This document shows positions 9,109 through 18,533 of a stretch of DNA of 64,000 nt, piece after piece. The notes beneath the pieces were generated by a model. It saw only the letters and a program-made list of their open reading frames with translations. It searched no databases and had not been told where the DNA came from. A program made the position numbers and the translations under genes. How positions within the stretch are numbered: position 1 is the stretch's first letter; each line of letters starts with the position of its first letter. The stretch is from Brachyspira hampsonii 30446 (lineage in GTDB: Bacteria; Spirochaetota; Brachyspiria; Brachyspirales; Brachyspiraceae). The DNA lies in NCBI RefSeq assembly GCF_000316195.1, contig NZ_JH994111.1, forward strand, positions 62,001-126,000, in the 5' to 3' direction.

Positions 9109-10551
9109 TATAAAATTTCCTTAAGTTCTTCCAAAATATTTTTATTTTCTTCTTCAATACTTAAAATATTTTCAATAATATCTTCTGGTTCTTCCAATAT
9201 GAATTCTTCATTTCTATTTGGGTTTTTTACTGATAAATCATAACTAGACTTATCTATATCTTTAATATTTACTAACCAAGAATTTTCGCTTACTTTTTTA
9301 TTTTCATAACAATTAATAAAATCTTCCAAATCTTTTTCATTTAAAGGATTAGTTTTGCCTAAATTCCTATTTAAATTTACTTGATAATACCATATATTTT
9401 CAGTGGGCTTTCCTTTTTCAAAAAATAATATTACGGTTTTACCCCTGCCTGAAATACTTTTGATGGTAAATCAAGAACTGCAAATAGATTGCAGCTTTCC
9501 AAAAATTCTTTTCTAAGATTGGCGGCATCTGAATTGCTTAAAAAAGTGTTTTTTACAACTATACCAGCTCTTCCGCCTTTTTTTAACATTTTTATGAAAT
9601 GCTGTAAAAAGAGATATGCCGTTTCCTTAGTACGCATAGGAAATTTGAAAGTACAGAATCTTGAGTGGCTGCCCCAAATGGAGGATTAGCCAATATTATA
9701 TCATATTTATTTCCAACAGATGTCATTATATTTTCTGATAATGTGTCTTTATGAACTATATTAGGAGCATTAATTCCATGCAGTATCGTATTCATTGTAC
9801 CTATAACATAAGGCAGAGGTTTGAACTCCTGTCCGTATAGAGTTTCTTTTTGAAGAATATTATATTTTTCTCCTTCAGACATATTTGCTTTTAAGTTATT
9901 CAAATAGTCATAAGCTTCAACTAAAAAGCCTGCAGAACCGCATGCACCATCATAAATTTTTTCACCTATTTTAGGTTTAATAACTTTTATAATTGCTCTA
10001 ATCAATGGTCTAGGGGTATAGTATTCTCCTCCTGCCCTTCCGCTGTTGCCCATTTTCATTATTTTATCTTCATAAAAATAAGAAAGTTCATGACGTTCTT
10101 CTGAAGTTTGAAATTTCATACTATTAATAATATTTATAACATCTCTTAATATATATCCGCTTTTTATTGAGTTTTGTACCTCGCTGAATATTTCTCCTAT
10201 TTTATATTCCAATGTATCTGCACTTAAAGCACTATCTCTAAAACTTTTTAAATATGGAAATAATTTAGTATTTACAAAATCTACTAGATCATCACCTGTC
10301 ATAAATTTATTATCAAGTTTGCCTTCTTTATTTAAAGGATATGCCCAAGACCCCCAAGTAAATTCTTTATCTAAAATATTTTTATATTCTTTTCCGCTTA
10401 ATTCACACTTATCTTTTTTTTCTTTTTCTAAATCATCAAGGTATTTTAAAAACAGTATCCAAGAAGTTTGTTCTATATAATCCACATCATTAGAACAGCC
10501 GCTATCTTTACGAAGTTCATTATCTATATTTTTAAAACATTGTTCAAACAT
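9108..10551 (-). pseudogene. hsdM: Type I methyltransferase subunit hsdM with two frameshifts
   Basis: N6-adenine methyltransferase subunit, readable end to end but only by changing frame twice. The first frame (from 10551) holds the N-terminal helical domain, the SAM-binding YDGACGSAGF and the catalytic NPPF. It shifts near 9648, where adding one T to a TTT run restores ...SNFPMRTKETAY. The second shift is near 9439, where adding one A to an AAAA run turns GVKP-stop into GVKTVILFFEKGKPT. The third stretch runs to 9108 with the usual C-terminal tail. Everything else is conserved, so the lesions are recent or are homopolymer sequencing errors. Without M the complex could neither methylate nor restrict. 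Confidence 0.85.
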
Positions 10552-10753
10552 ATAATATTCCTACATTTTTTTACATACTTTTAATTATAGTATAATATTA
10601 TTAAAAATCAAATTAATACTATTTTCAGCATATTATTTATAATTATAAAGAGAACTATATATTACTAAATACCATTTTTATAAAAATTTAGTTATTTTTA
10701 ATCATTGAAAAATAAAAAAGATGATTTAATATATTAATATAAAATTATGGGCT

Positions 10754-12028
10754 ATGAGTATGAGACATCTTTATAAATTGGATAATGCAGCTAAACTTTT
10801 TGTTTCTATAAAAAATAAAAAAAATATACCAATATTTAGAGTATCAGCAGTTCTTAATAATGAAGAAGTTAATCCTGATATACTTCAGCAGGCATTGGAT
10901 ATCACTATAAAAAGATTTCCGACTCTTTCGCTTATGATAAAGAAGGGAGTTTTTTGGAATTACTTTGAAGAAAATCATAGAAAATTAATTGTAGCAGAAG
11001 ACAAATATTATCCTTGTTATAATATAAACAGTAAATTAAATAATGGCTATCTTTTGAGAGTGGGATATTATAAATACAGAATATTTACAGAAGTTTATCA
11101 TTCTCTTGCAGATGCTTCATCTTTAATAAGTTTTTTTAAATCTTTGCTTTATCATTATTTTGTTTTATCAGGAAAAAATATTGATGACAAGAATGATGAT
11201 ATATTTAAAGATACTGTTCCTATTATAGCTGACTATGATGACAGCTTTTATGTTCATACAAAAAATAAAATAAAAACTAAAAAAGAAAAAAAGATAAAAA
11301 ATATTTATTTGATTAAAGGAAAGCCTTTAAAGTTTTATGGTGATAATGTGGTGCATGGCATATTAAGTTTGAAAAGGATAAAGGAAGAGAGCAAAAAACA
11401 TAATACCACTATCACCTCTTATATAATATCAGTTTTGGGTTATTCTATTTATGAAACTAGAATAAAAAACAGGTTTGATGGAAAAAATATAGTTATGTGC
11501 GTGCCTGTTAATTTAAGGAATATATTTCCTTCAATATCATTAAAAAATTTCTTCGGCATTGCTAATGTAGTTATTCCTACAGATAAAGAATTAACTTTTG
11601 ATGATATTATAATAATGACAAATAAAGAGATGAAAGAAAAAGTTAGTAAGGAAAAACTTCAGAATTTTATATATGAAAATACAAAATTAGAAAATAATAT
11701 ATTTGCTAAATTTATACCATTAGTTATTAAAAACTTTGCAGTTAATTTAGCCTTTGAACTTTTTGAAGATAAATTAAAAACTATGACAGTATCCAATTTC
11801 GGTAATATATCATTGCCTGATGATATGAAAGATTATATAAGACATTTTGAAGCCATTGTATATCCTACAATAAACAGTCCTTTAAATTGCGGTTTATGCA
11901 GTTTTGAAGATAAATTGTCAATTACATTCAATAGAACTGTGATAGAAACAGATATAATAAAATATTTTTTTAATTATATATCCAATATTACAGAAGTTGA
12001 AATTTATTCTAATGATTTTGGGGTGTAA
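10754..12028 (+). CDS. Condensation-domain-like acyltransferase (alcohol acetyltransferase family)
   Basis: A 424-residue protein of the CoA-dependent acyltransferase / condensation-domain fold, as in PapA-type and alcohol acetyltransferases. The catalytic HxxxD motif is H116-SLA-D120 in VYHSLADASS, and the second half carries the VPVNLR and TVSNFG segments expected for the latch/floor regions. It probably transfers an acyl group to a hydroxyl or amine; substrate unknown. No strong RBS; the ATG at 10760 is an alternative start. It overlaps nothing upstream and is followed after 5 bases by a zinc-ribbon membrane gene, then an esterase-like hydrolase, so the three form an operon. Confidence 0.75.
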   Translation: MSMRHLYKLDNAAKLFVSIKNKKNIPIFRVSAVLNNEEVNPDILQQALDITIKRFPTLSLMIKKGVFWNYFEENHRKLIVAEDKYYPCYNINSKLNNGYLLRVGYYKYRIFTEVYHSLADASSLISFFKSLLYHYFVLSGKNIDDKNDDIFKDTVPIIADYDDSFYVHTKNKIKTKKEKKIKNIYLIKGKPLKFYGDNVVHGILSLKRIKEESKKHNTTITSYIISVLGYSIYETRIKNRFDGKNIVMCVPVNLRNIFPSISLKNFFGIANVVIPTDKELTFDDIIIMTNKEMKEKVSKEKLQNFIYENTKLENNIFAKFIPLVIKNFAVNLAFELFEDKLKTMTVSNFGNISLPDDMKDYIRHFEAIVYPTINSPLNCGLCSFEDKLSITFNRTVIETDIIKYFFNYISNITEVEIYSNDFGV

Positions 12029-12033
12029 ATAAT

Positions 12034-12705
12034 ATGTCTTATTGTAATAACTGCAGATTGAAAATAAAAACTAATAGAAATATATGTCCTTTATGTTTAA
12101 AAGAATTAAATAATAATAATGATAATATGATGATAAATGAAGAATATCATTCTTATGAATGGTTTTATAAAATGCAGAAAAAAATCAATTCTAAAAAAAT
12201 AGTTTTGCTTTCATCATTAACGATGATAATAGTTTTGATAATAGTAAATATTTCAACTAATTCAAAATATAATTGGGCGGTAATATCTATTATATCCATA
12301 TTATGTGCATATTTCACATTTATATGTTTTACAGCCAATACTTTATATTTAAGGCAGAAATTGATTATAGAGTTTTTTATACTTATACCTCTTGTTATTG
12401 TAGTAGATATATTTAGCGGTTTTCATAAATGGTCATTTAATTATGTTATTCCATTTTTAGCTCTTGGATTAAATATAGCTATGTTTTTAATTGCCATTAT
12501 AGATAGAAAATATTTTAATGAATATGTTTCTTATATAGTGTCTTCTTCTTTTATATCAATAATGATTATAATTCTGCCTTTATTTCATTTTGTACTTTGG
12601 AGCAGTTTATCGGCTTTGGGAGGAGGTATTATAATTATTTTAGCTATGCTTATATTATTTAGAATTGATTTTATTTCATCTATAATAAAAATTTTTCACA
12701 TATAA
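12034..12705 (+). CDS. Zinc-ribbon multi-pass membrane protein (DUF6320-like)
   Basis: 223 residues. The N-terminus is a zinc ribbon with paired cysteines C4-x2-C7 and C18-x2-C21. A short Asn-rich linker leads to about six predicted membrane helices between residues 53 and 220. Similar zinc-ribbon membrane proteins (DUF6320) accompany acyltransferase and hydrolase genes in anaerobic Firmicutes, from memory and not checked. The RBS GGGG lies in the 3' end of the preceding gene, so translation is coupled. A scaffold or membrane-anchoring role for the acyltransferase is a guess. Confidence 0.7.
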   Translation: MSYCNNCRLKIKTNRNICPLCLKELNNNNDNMMINEEYHSYEWFYKMQKKINSKKIVLLSSLTMIIVLIIVNISTNSKYNWAVISIISILCAYFTFICFTANTLYLRQKLIIEFFILIPLVIVVDIFSGFHKWSFNYVIPFLALGLNIAMFLIAIIDRKYFNEYVSYIVSSSFISIMIIILPLFHFVLWSSLSALGGGIIIILAMLILFRIDFISSIIKIFHI

Positions 12706-12739
12706 AAAATATGTATTAAAATAGTTAAGGAGTATTTTT

Positions 12740-13696
12740 ATGGAAGATAAAAAAAATGTTGAAAAAGAGCAGATAAAACTAGAGAAAGAAAAAGATAAGT
12801 TAGAGATAAAAAATAATAAAATAGATGAAAAGAAAAGAAGAAAAAATTTACTTGGAGAATATTTAAGTTATCCAAGTATGGCTTTAAATTTTATAAGGTC
12901 TGATAAAAAAATAAAGCCTGAAAAGTATCAATTTGATAAGGATAAGGCTCAATATATATTATATTTTTCTCCTCAATTAAAAGAAAATGAAAGCCCTAGA
13001 AAACAGGTTATAGTTTATCTTTATGGAGGCGGCTGGAGAGAGGGTAATGCGAATTTATACAGATTTGTAGGAAGAAGATTTTCAAAGGAAAAATTTTATA
13101 CTATTTTGCTTGGTTACAGACTTAGTAAAAAATATAAATATCCAGCTCAAATAGAAGATGTATTCTCAGGGTTTAATAAGGCATTGGAAGTTTTAAAAAA
13201 TAAAAATATTGATTATTCAGATATTGTAGTAATAGGTTCATCAGCTGGGGCACATTTAGGAGCTTTGCTTGTATATTATAAAGAAATGCATAAGAAATAT
13301 AATGTAGATTCTAATATTTTTAAAGGTTATGTATCACTTGGAGGTCCTACTGATTTAAATGTATGCACTAATGATATAATTACTCCTATGCTTAATGAAT
13401 TATTTGAGGAAGGCTATAATAGAGAAGATGCTAATCCGTATAATCATATAGATGGAAGTGAAAAAACAAAGGTATTATGCGTTCATTCAGAATTGGATCC
13501 TATTTGCGATGTTAAGAATTCTATTAATTTTTCTAATAAAGTTAATAGTTTTTATAATGGTTTAGCTGATTGTATTGTATTTAATAATAAAAATATTTAT
13601 CATAATAATTTAGTTAATGGTATATTCTTTGAAGCTATGGACAGCGAACATATATTTGATAAAGTATTTAAGTGGATTGAAAGAATTGATAATTAA
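12740..13696 (+). CDS. Alpha/beta hydrolase (esterase/lipase, HSL-like)
   Basis: 318-residue hydrolase, probably cytoplasmic. The first 40 residues are a highly charged Lys/Glu stretch likely to form a coiled coil. The core has the oxyanion segment YLYGGGWREGN, a nucleophile elbow GSSAG (VIGSSAGAHLG), an acid in SELDPICD and a C-terminal His in SEHIFDKV, so the Ser-Asp-His triad is complete. RBS AAGGAG is 7 bases before ATG. As last gene of the acyltransferase operon it could hydrolyse the ester that the first gene makes, but the sequence gives no substrate. Confidence 0.8.
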   Translation: MEDKKNVEKEQIKLEKEKDKLEIKNNKIDEKKRRKNLLGEYLSYPSMALNFIRSDKKIKPEKYQFDKDKAQYILYFSPQLKENESPRKQVIVYLYGGGWREGNANLYRFVGRRFSKEKFYTILLGYRLSKKYKYPAQIEDVFSGFNKALEVLKNKNIDYSDIVVIGSSAGAHLGALLVYYKEMHKKYNVDSNIFKGYVSLGGPTDLNVCTNDIITPMLNELFEEGYNREDANPYNHIDGSEKTKVLCVHSELDPICDVKNSINFSNKVNSFYNGLADCIVFNNKNIYHNNLVNGIFFEAMDSEHIFDKVFKWIERIDN

Positions 13697-13805
13697 ATAT
13701 GCAGTTTTTAGTTTTTATTTATCATTTAAAACAAAATAAAAATGTATTGAGAAATTAATTGATGACGATAATGAATAAAACTAAATTATAAATTGGATAT
13801 ATTTT

Positions 13806-14381
13806 ATGAAAAAAATTTATTTGCTATTAGTTTTATTTGTTTTTATATCTATTAATGTTTATAGTCAGGATAATGCTTCCTCTATGGTAAAATCTATGCA
13901 AATAGAAGAAGTTGCAGACATATCTATATCCGATGAAAACTCAACTATGACATTTCAGCAATTAGCAGAAAATTATGCAGATATTATAATGAACAAAAAT
14001 GCCTCACCTGAACAATTAGAGGCATTAGGAAGTATAATTAAGTTATGGATGGATACTTTATCAGATAATTACACAAAAGATGAAATGTTTAATGAATACA
14101 GCAGAATCACATCCACTTTATCATGTATGTCTATACATTTGATATTAAGAATAGCAATAAAAGATAATAATATTCCCACAGAATCAGCCCAGAATAGTAT
14201 ATATAATTCTATTAATAATAAATTTATACCATCATTTGCCGAATTTAAAAATGACGGTTGGAAGACAGAATTTAATTTTTATGTTATTAATATGTCAGCA
14301 GCTGTATGCAAATGGTATGAAGATAAATCTAAGAAATTAGACTATCCGGACTTTAAAGTTTGGAGAGACGGCAGCTTCTAA
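13806..14381 (+). CDS. Exported protein of unknown function
   Basis: 191 residues with a clear signal peptide (MKKIYLLLVLFVFISINVYSQ, cut near residue 20). The mature protein is mostly helical by composition and has two Cys residues in its centre and C-terminal third (SCMSIHL and AVCKWYED). No family recognised. It may share a transcript with the 33-codon ORF that begins 36 bases later; the next terminator is after that ORF. Confidence 0.7.
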   Translation: MKKIYLLLVLFVFISINVYSQDNASSMVKSMQIEEVADISISDENSTMTFQQLAENYADIIMNKNASPEQLEALGSIIKLWMDTLSDNYTKDEMFNEYSRITSTLSCMSIHLILRIAIKDNNIPTESAQNSIYNSINNKFIPSFAEFKNDGWKTEFNFYVINMSAAVCKWYEDKSKKLDYPDFKVWRDGSF

Positions 14382-14417
14382 AAAAGCATTATTCATTATT
14401 CAAGGAGGAATTAAATA

Positions 14418-14519
14418 ATGACACAAACAGAAGATAAGGTAAAACAAGACCTTAAAAGTCTAATATCTAAATATAAGGAGCAGGCTACTGTGGTAATAAA
14501 AAAAAGCAAGGCTGTTTGA
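14418..14519 (+). CDS. Possible 33-residue small protein
   Basis: A short ORF starting MTQTEDKVKQDLKSL and ending KKSKAV, strongly charged and lacking a signal peptide or membrane segment. The reason to call it is a near-perfect RBS (AAGGAGG, 14403-14409) 8 bases before the ATG, followed by an intrinsic terminator about 65 bases after the stop. Amphipathic helix likely. Too short for a family assignment; it could also be the remnant 5' end of a longer gene. Confidence 0.55.
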   Translation: MTQTEDKVKQDLKSLISKYKEQATVVIKKSKAV

Positions 14520-14582
14520 TTTTTATTATTTTGGTTTATATTTAGAAAATTATTTTATTTATTAAAATAAATAAAATTTGCG

Positions 14583-14616
14583 AATCCTTCCTAAAATTTT
14601 TAGGAGGGATTTTTTA
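14583..14616 (+). terminator. Intrinsic terminator
   Basis: AATCCTTCCTAAAA pairs with TTTTAGGAGGGATT (one G-U pair), followed by TTTTTTATT. It ends the transcript of the exported protein and the small ORF. Confidence 0.8.
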
Positions 14617-14623
14617 TTAATTT

Positions 14624-14870
14624 GGCTTGTTTCAAAACTACTTGACAAGATTATATATATAAAAATTTTGTAATTTTATAATTTATAAAATAATGTTTGA
14701 TATGTTTTATAAATTATTGTTTTGGTATATAGATATGCAGTCCTTTGCCTTCCAAAGGTAATCTTATCGAGGCTGATAGCATCATAAAAGAAGTTTGGGT
14801 TGCTGCTACTGTGGCTTCATAGTAAATTAAAAAAATAAGTATTAATAAATCGAGTTTTGAAACAAGTCTA
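14624..14870. mobile_element. Family B MITE-like element, copy B2
   Basis: Ends GCTTGTTTCAAAACTA and AGTTTTGAAACAAGTC are inverted repeats, with TA after the right end. The interior has the ATATGCAGTCCTTTGCCTTC block and a diverged core. Any open frame inside it lacks an RBS and is not reported as a gene. Confidence 0.75.
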
Positions 14871-14907
14871 GTATGAAAAACATTTGTAAAAAATGAATAA
14901 TAATACC

Positions 14908-14935
14908 TTGACAAATAAAGTCTTTTAAGTAAAAT
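14908..14935 (+). promoter_or_regulatory. Promoter for cysS
   Basis: TTGACA (14908-14913), 16-nt spacer, TAAAAT (14930-14935), 31 bases before the cysS ATG. Confidence 0.75.
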
Positions 14936-14966
14936 GTTAATTATATTTTAAGGAATACAATTTAAT

Positions 14967-16385
14967 ATGAAAGATATAATATTTTATAATTCACTTACTA
15001 GAGAAAAAGAGGTATTTAAACCGATTAATTCCAATGAGGTTGGCATGTATTCATGTGGACCTACAGTATATAATTATGCTCATATAGGTAATTTCAGAGC
15101 TTATGTATTCAGTGATTTGCTTAGAAGGGTTTTAGAAGATTATGGATACAATGTTAAACTTGTTATGAATTTAACTGATGTTGATGATAAAACTATAAAA
15201 AATTCTAAAGAGAATCATATATCATTGAATGATTATACAAAAAAATATAAAGAAGCATTTTTTGAAGATATAAAGACATTAGGAATAAAAAAGGCTTCGG
15301 TAAATCCTGCAGCCACTGATCATATAAAAGAGATGATTGATATTATAGAACTGCTTAAAAAGAATGGTCATACTTATGAAGCAGATGGTTCTGTATATTT
15401 TAAAATAAGCACTTTTCCTCAATACGGAGAGCTTGCCAATTTGGATAAGCAGGAGCTTCTTGAAGGAGCTTCAGGACGCGTTCTTAATGATGAGTATGAT
15501 AAAGAAAATGCAAGCGATTTTGTACTTTGGAAGGCATATACTGAAGAAGACGGAGATGTTTATTGGGATTCTCCTTTCGGAAAGGGAAGACCGGGCTGGC
15601 ATATAGAATGTTCTGCTATGAGCTGTAAATATTTGGGTAAGCATTTTGATATACATACAGGAGGAATTGATAATAAATTCCCTCATCATGAAAATGAAAT
15701 AGCACAAAATGAAGCTGCTTTTGATGAAAAGTTTGTTAATTATTGGCTTCACTGCGAGCATTTGATAGTTGACGGTGAGAAAATGTCAAAATCTAAAGGA
15801 AATTTTTATACTTTAAGGGATTTGCTTGATAAAGGACTTTCTCCTGAGGCTATAAGATATTCGCTCATAAACTCTCATTATAGAAAGCAGTTAAATTTCA
15901 CTATAGAAGGAATTAAACAGTCTCAAAGTGCTATTGACAGAGTTAATGATCTTATATTCAGATTGAAAGATATAAGTAATAGTGAATCTAATGAAATTAA
16001 TGAGAATTTATTAAAAGAGTTAGAGATTTCTAATGAAAAGTTTTCAGATTCTATTTATAATGATTTAAATATATCAGAGGCACTTGGTATATTGTTTACT
16101 TTGGTTAAAACGGTAAATACTTCTTTTGATTCTATTAATGTTAATACAAGAGATGCTGTATTAAAATTTATAGAGAGAGTAAATAATATTATAAATTGTT
16201 TTAATATAGGCGATACTGATAAAAAAGAAGACAATGAAGAAGAAATTAATAAATTGATAGAAGAGAGAACTCTCGCTAAGAAAGAGAAAAACTATCAAAA
16301 AGCAGATGAGATAAGAAATCAGTTATTGTCTATGGGAATAGAGATAATGGATACGCCTCAAGGTGTTAAGTGGAAAAGAAAATAA
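14967..16385 (+). CDS. cysS: Cysteinyl-tRNA synthetase
   Basis: Class I aminoacyl-tRNA synthetase charging tRNA-Cys, 472 residues, full length. Signature elements in order: zinc-ligand Cys30 in CGPTVYNYAHIGN with the HIGH-like HIGN at 39-42, GRPGWHIECSAM, the zinc-binding HHENEIAQ region, and KMSKSKGNF (near 270). The C-terminal anticodon-binding region ends with the typical QKADEIRNQLLSMGIEIMDT. RBS AAGGA before ATG. The YprB-like nuclease gene follows after 24 bases and is probably co-transcribed. Confidence 0.97.
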   Translation: MKDIIFYNSLTREKEVFKPINSNEVGMYSCGPTVYNYAHIGNFRAYVFSDLLRRVLEDYGYNVKLVMNLTDVDDKTIKNSKENHISLNDYTKKYKEAFFEDIKTLGIKKASVNPAATDHIKEMIDIIELLKKNGHTYEADGSVYFKISTFPQYGELANLDKQELLEGASGRVLNDEYDKENASDFVLWKAYTEEDGDVYWDSPFGKGRPGWHIECSAMSCKYLGKHFDIHTGGIDNKFPHHENEIAQNEAAFDEKFVNYWLHCEHLIVDGEKMSKSKGNFYTLRDLLDKGLSPEAIRYSLINSHYRKQLNFTIEGIKQSQSAIDRVNDLIFRLKDISNSESNEINENLLKELEISNEKFSDSIYNDLNISEALGILFTLVKTVNTSFDSINVNTRDAVLKFIERVNNIINCFNIGDTDKKEDNEEEINKLIEERTLAKKEKNYQKADEIRNQLLSMGIEIMDTPQGVKWKRK

Positions 16386-16409
16386 AAACGAAAAATATAA
16401 GGGAATTAT

Positions 16410-17273
16410 GTGGATTTGATAAAAAAAACATTTCAGCATATAGAAGGTATAGGGCCAAAAAAAGAAAGTCTTTTATGGGAAGAAGGTGCTGTTGATTGGG
16501 AAGATACTTTAAAAAATATAAATTATTATGCTATGCCTGCAAGTATTAGAGAATCTTTGAAAGATGAACTTCCAAGAAGCATATATAATTTAAAAAATAA
16601 AAACTATAATTATTTTTTGAAAAGATTTCCTTCTTCTATAGTATATAGACTTTATCCTATACTTATGGATAAAACTGTTTTCCTAGATATAGAAACTACA
16701 GGAATAAAACCTGCTAAAGCCCATGTAACGGTTATAGGCTGTTATGACGGCAAGGAAATGAAAGTTTTTGTACATGGCAGAAATGAGCATGAATTTTTGG
16801 ATTATATAAAGAATTATTCTATAATAGTTACATTCAATGGCTCTTGTTTTGATATACCATTTTTGGAGAGATATTTTGCCACAACTATAAAATGTGCTCA
16901 GATAGATTTGCGTTTTGTACTTAAAGATTTAGGATATACAGGCGGATTAAAGAAAATAGAGCAGGATGTAGGTATTTCCAGAGGCGATGATATGGAAGGG
17001 GTTAATGGATATACTGCAGTTTTATTATGGAATTATTATCAGGATACCAAAGATGAAACCGCTATAGATTCTTTGATACACTATAATCTGCTTGATACTA
17101 TCAATTTGGAATATCTACTTTATTTGGCATATAATAAATATGCTGAAAGCTATAACTGTAGGCTTTTGGAATATAAGGATTTGCCTTCTGTTGATCATTA
17201 CAAGCCTAATAAGAAATTAATAGATGCTTTACATAAGAAGCCTTATAAATATGCTCCTAAAAGCGAAGATTAA
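16410..17273 (+). CDS. Ribonuclease H-like (YprB) exonuclease domain protein
   Basis: 287 residues. An N-terminal helix-hairpin-helix-like segment (HIEGIGPKKESLLWEEG) is followed by a DEDD-type RNase H-like fold: FLDIETTG gives D93 and E95, TFNGSCFD gives D148, and NLLDTINLEYL carries the last Asp, matching the YprB exonuclease-like family. The start is GTG at 16410 with AAGGG upstream; the ATG at 16408 is in another frame and stops after three codons. Probably acts on nucleic acid in the cytoplasm. Its 3' end overlaps the convergent dehydrogenase-like gene by 4 bases. Confidence 0.8.
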   Translation: MDLIKKTFQHIEGIGPKKESLLWEEGAVDWEDTLKNINYYAMPASIRESLKDELPRSIYNLKNKNYNYFLKRFPSSIVYRLYPILMDKTVFLDIETTGIKPAKAHVTVIGCYDGKEMKVFVHGRNEHEFLDYIKNYSIIVTFNGSCFDIPFLERYFATTIKCAQIDLRFVLKDLGYTGGLKKIEQDVGISRGDDMEGVNGYTAVLLWNYYQDTKDETAIDSLIHYNLLDTINLEYLLYLAYNKYAESYNCRLLEYKDLPSVDHYKPNKKLIDALHKKPYKYAPKSED

Positions 17274-18421
17274 TAAGCCTGTTCCAATATTGTCATTATT
17301 GAATCTAAATTCATAGTTCTAGGAAGCTGATCCATACCCGGATATTTTAATGCCAATTCTGCAACTTTATCAAACTTACTTCTGTCTATATTTATTTCAT
17401 TAAGTCTTGTAGGCAAGTTTATATTATGAAGAAATTGTTTTATATGCTGTGCAGATTGGTTTGCAATTTCAAAAGGAGTCATTTCCGGATCTATTCCGTC
17501 TATAACATTTGAAAGTACAACATATTTATCAGGTGCTACAGTGATATAATATTCCATAATATGAGGAAGCAATATAGAACATACCATAGATTTATTAACT
17601 GCATAAACACTATTTATAGCAATAGATAAAGCTCTTATAGCACCTAAACTGCTATGGCATGCAGAAGTGGCACATAGCATATTTGCTGTGGCTAAAGTTG
17701 TTATATTATCTATATTATTACTTTCAGATATAAGTTTTTTTAATCCCTGCATACTTATTTTCATAGCATGTACTATTAAAGGTTCTGTTATGCTTGTAAG
17801 AGTATTGCTCATATATATGTCAAATGATAAGGCAAATACTGATAAAGCACTGCTTATAGTATATTTTACAGGTACAGTTGCATATAAAGTAGGATCTATA
17901 ATACAATTAGATGAGTATATATTAGCTTCATTATTTTGTTTATTTACCTCATCATATTTATCATATAAGCATATTCCTGTGGCTATTTCTGATAAAGAGC
18001 CTAATATTGTAGGCACTGCTATAATAGGTAAAGGTTTATGGTATACGGGCTGTCCATTGATATAGTCTGAAGCTTCGCCGCTGTTTGTTACTACAATAGC
18101 TGCTCCTTTAGCAGTATTTTGTATTTTGAAGCCTCCTACTGCTACTATGGATTCTGCTCTGCTATATCTTACCAAATTGGCAATAATATCGGCAGCGTCG
18201 CTTGTACTTGTAGAATTTACATCAGAATAAACCATTACATTGATAAAGTTATCATTAAGTTTATTTACTATTTGATCTATTAATCCGGTTTGATTGAATG
18301 ATGCTCCATCTGTAACTAATACTGTTCTTCCGCCGTATTTCTTTATTGTATCAGATAAGCAGTCAAGAGAATCAATGCCGAATGTGATTTTTGTTGGTAT
18401 ATTAAATTCTATTATAGCCAT
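17270..18421 (-). CDS. Iron-alcohol-dehydrogenase homologue lacking the metal ligands
   Basis: 383 residues, full length for the iron-containing alcohol dehydrogenase family. The fold is clear: N-terminal GGRTVLVTDG, VAVGG, IIAVPT, IIDPTLYATVP and ILLPHIMEYY are all in place. The functional residues are not. The NAD loop GGGSxxD reads GGFKIQN (96-102), the PTTAGTGSE segment reads PTILGSLSE, and the D-x3-H metal pair is absent from the aligned SSALSVFALSFDIY. The two further metal His become Arg253 and Lys267 in an ungapped stretch. Redox activity is therefore unlikely; a structural, regulatory or new catalytic role is possible. Monocistronic on the minus strand. Confidence 0.8.
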   Translation of the reverse strand: MAIIEFNIPTKITFGIDSLDCLSDTIKKYGGRTVLVTDGASFNQTGLIDQIVNKLNDNFINVMVYSDVNSTSTSDAADIIANLVRYSRAESIVAVGGFKIQNTAKGAAIVVTNSGEASDYINGQPVYHKPLPIIAVPTILGSLSEIATGICLYDKYDEVNKQNNEANIYSSNCIIDPTLYATVPVKYTISSALSVFALSFDIYMSNTLTSITEPLIVHAMKISMQGLKKLISESNNIDNITTLATANMLCATSACHSSLGAIRALSIAINSVYAVNKSMVCSILLPHIMEYYITVAPDKYVVLSNVIDGIDPEMTPFEIANQSAQHIKQFLHNINLPTRLNEINIDRSKFDKVAELALKYPGMDQLPRTMNLDSIMTILEQAY

Positions 18422-18533
18422 AGTCTTCTTCTATATATGTATTTTTATATTTCTTATTATATATATTCGGAAATATTAACCTTAATTTTTAATTTAACAT
18501 TCAATTAATTTTATACATTTTATCATATTTACA

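Noticed and set aside
9108-9329. Separate 73-residue gene between hsdM and hsdS
   Set aside because: It is the C-terminal tail of hsdM left in a third frame after the frameshift; the intervening frame continues into it without a gap.
14714-14914. 66-codon minus-strand ORF
   Set aside because: Lies within the family B element B2, has no RBS and no recognisable protein features.
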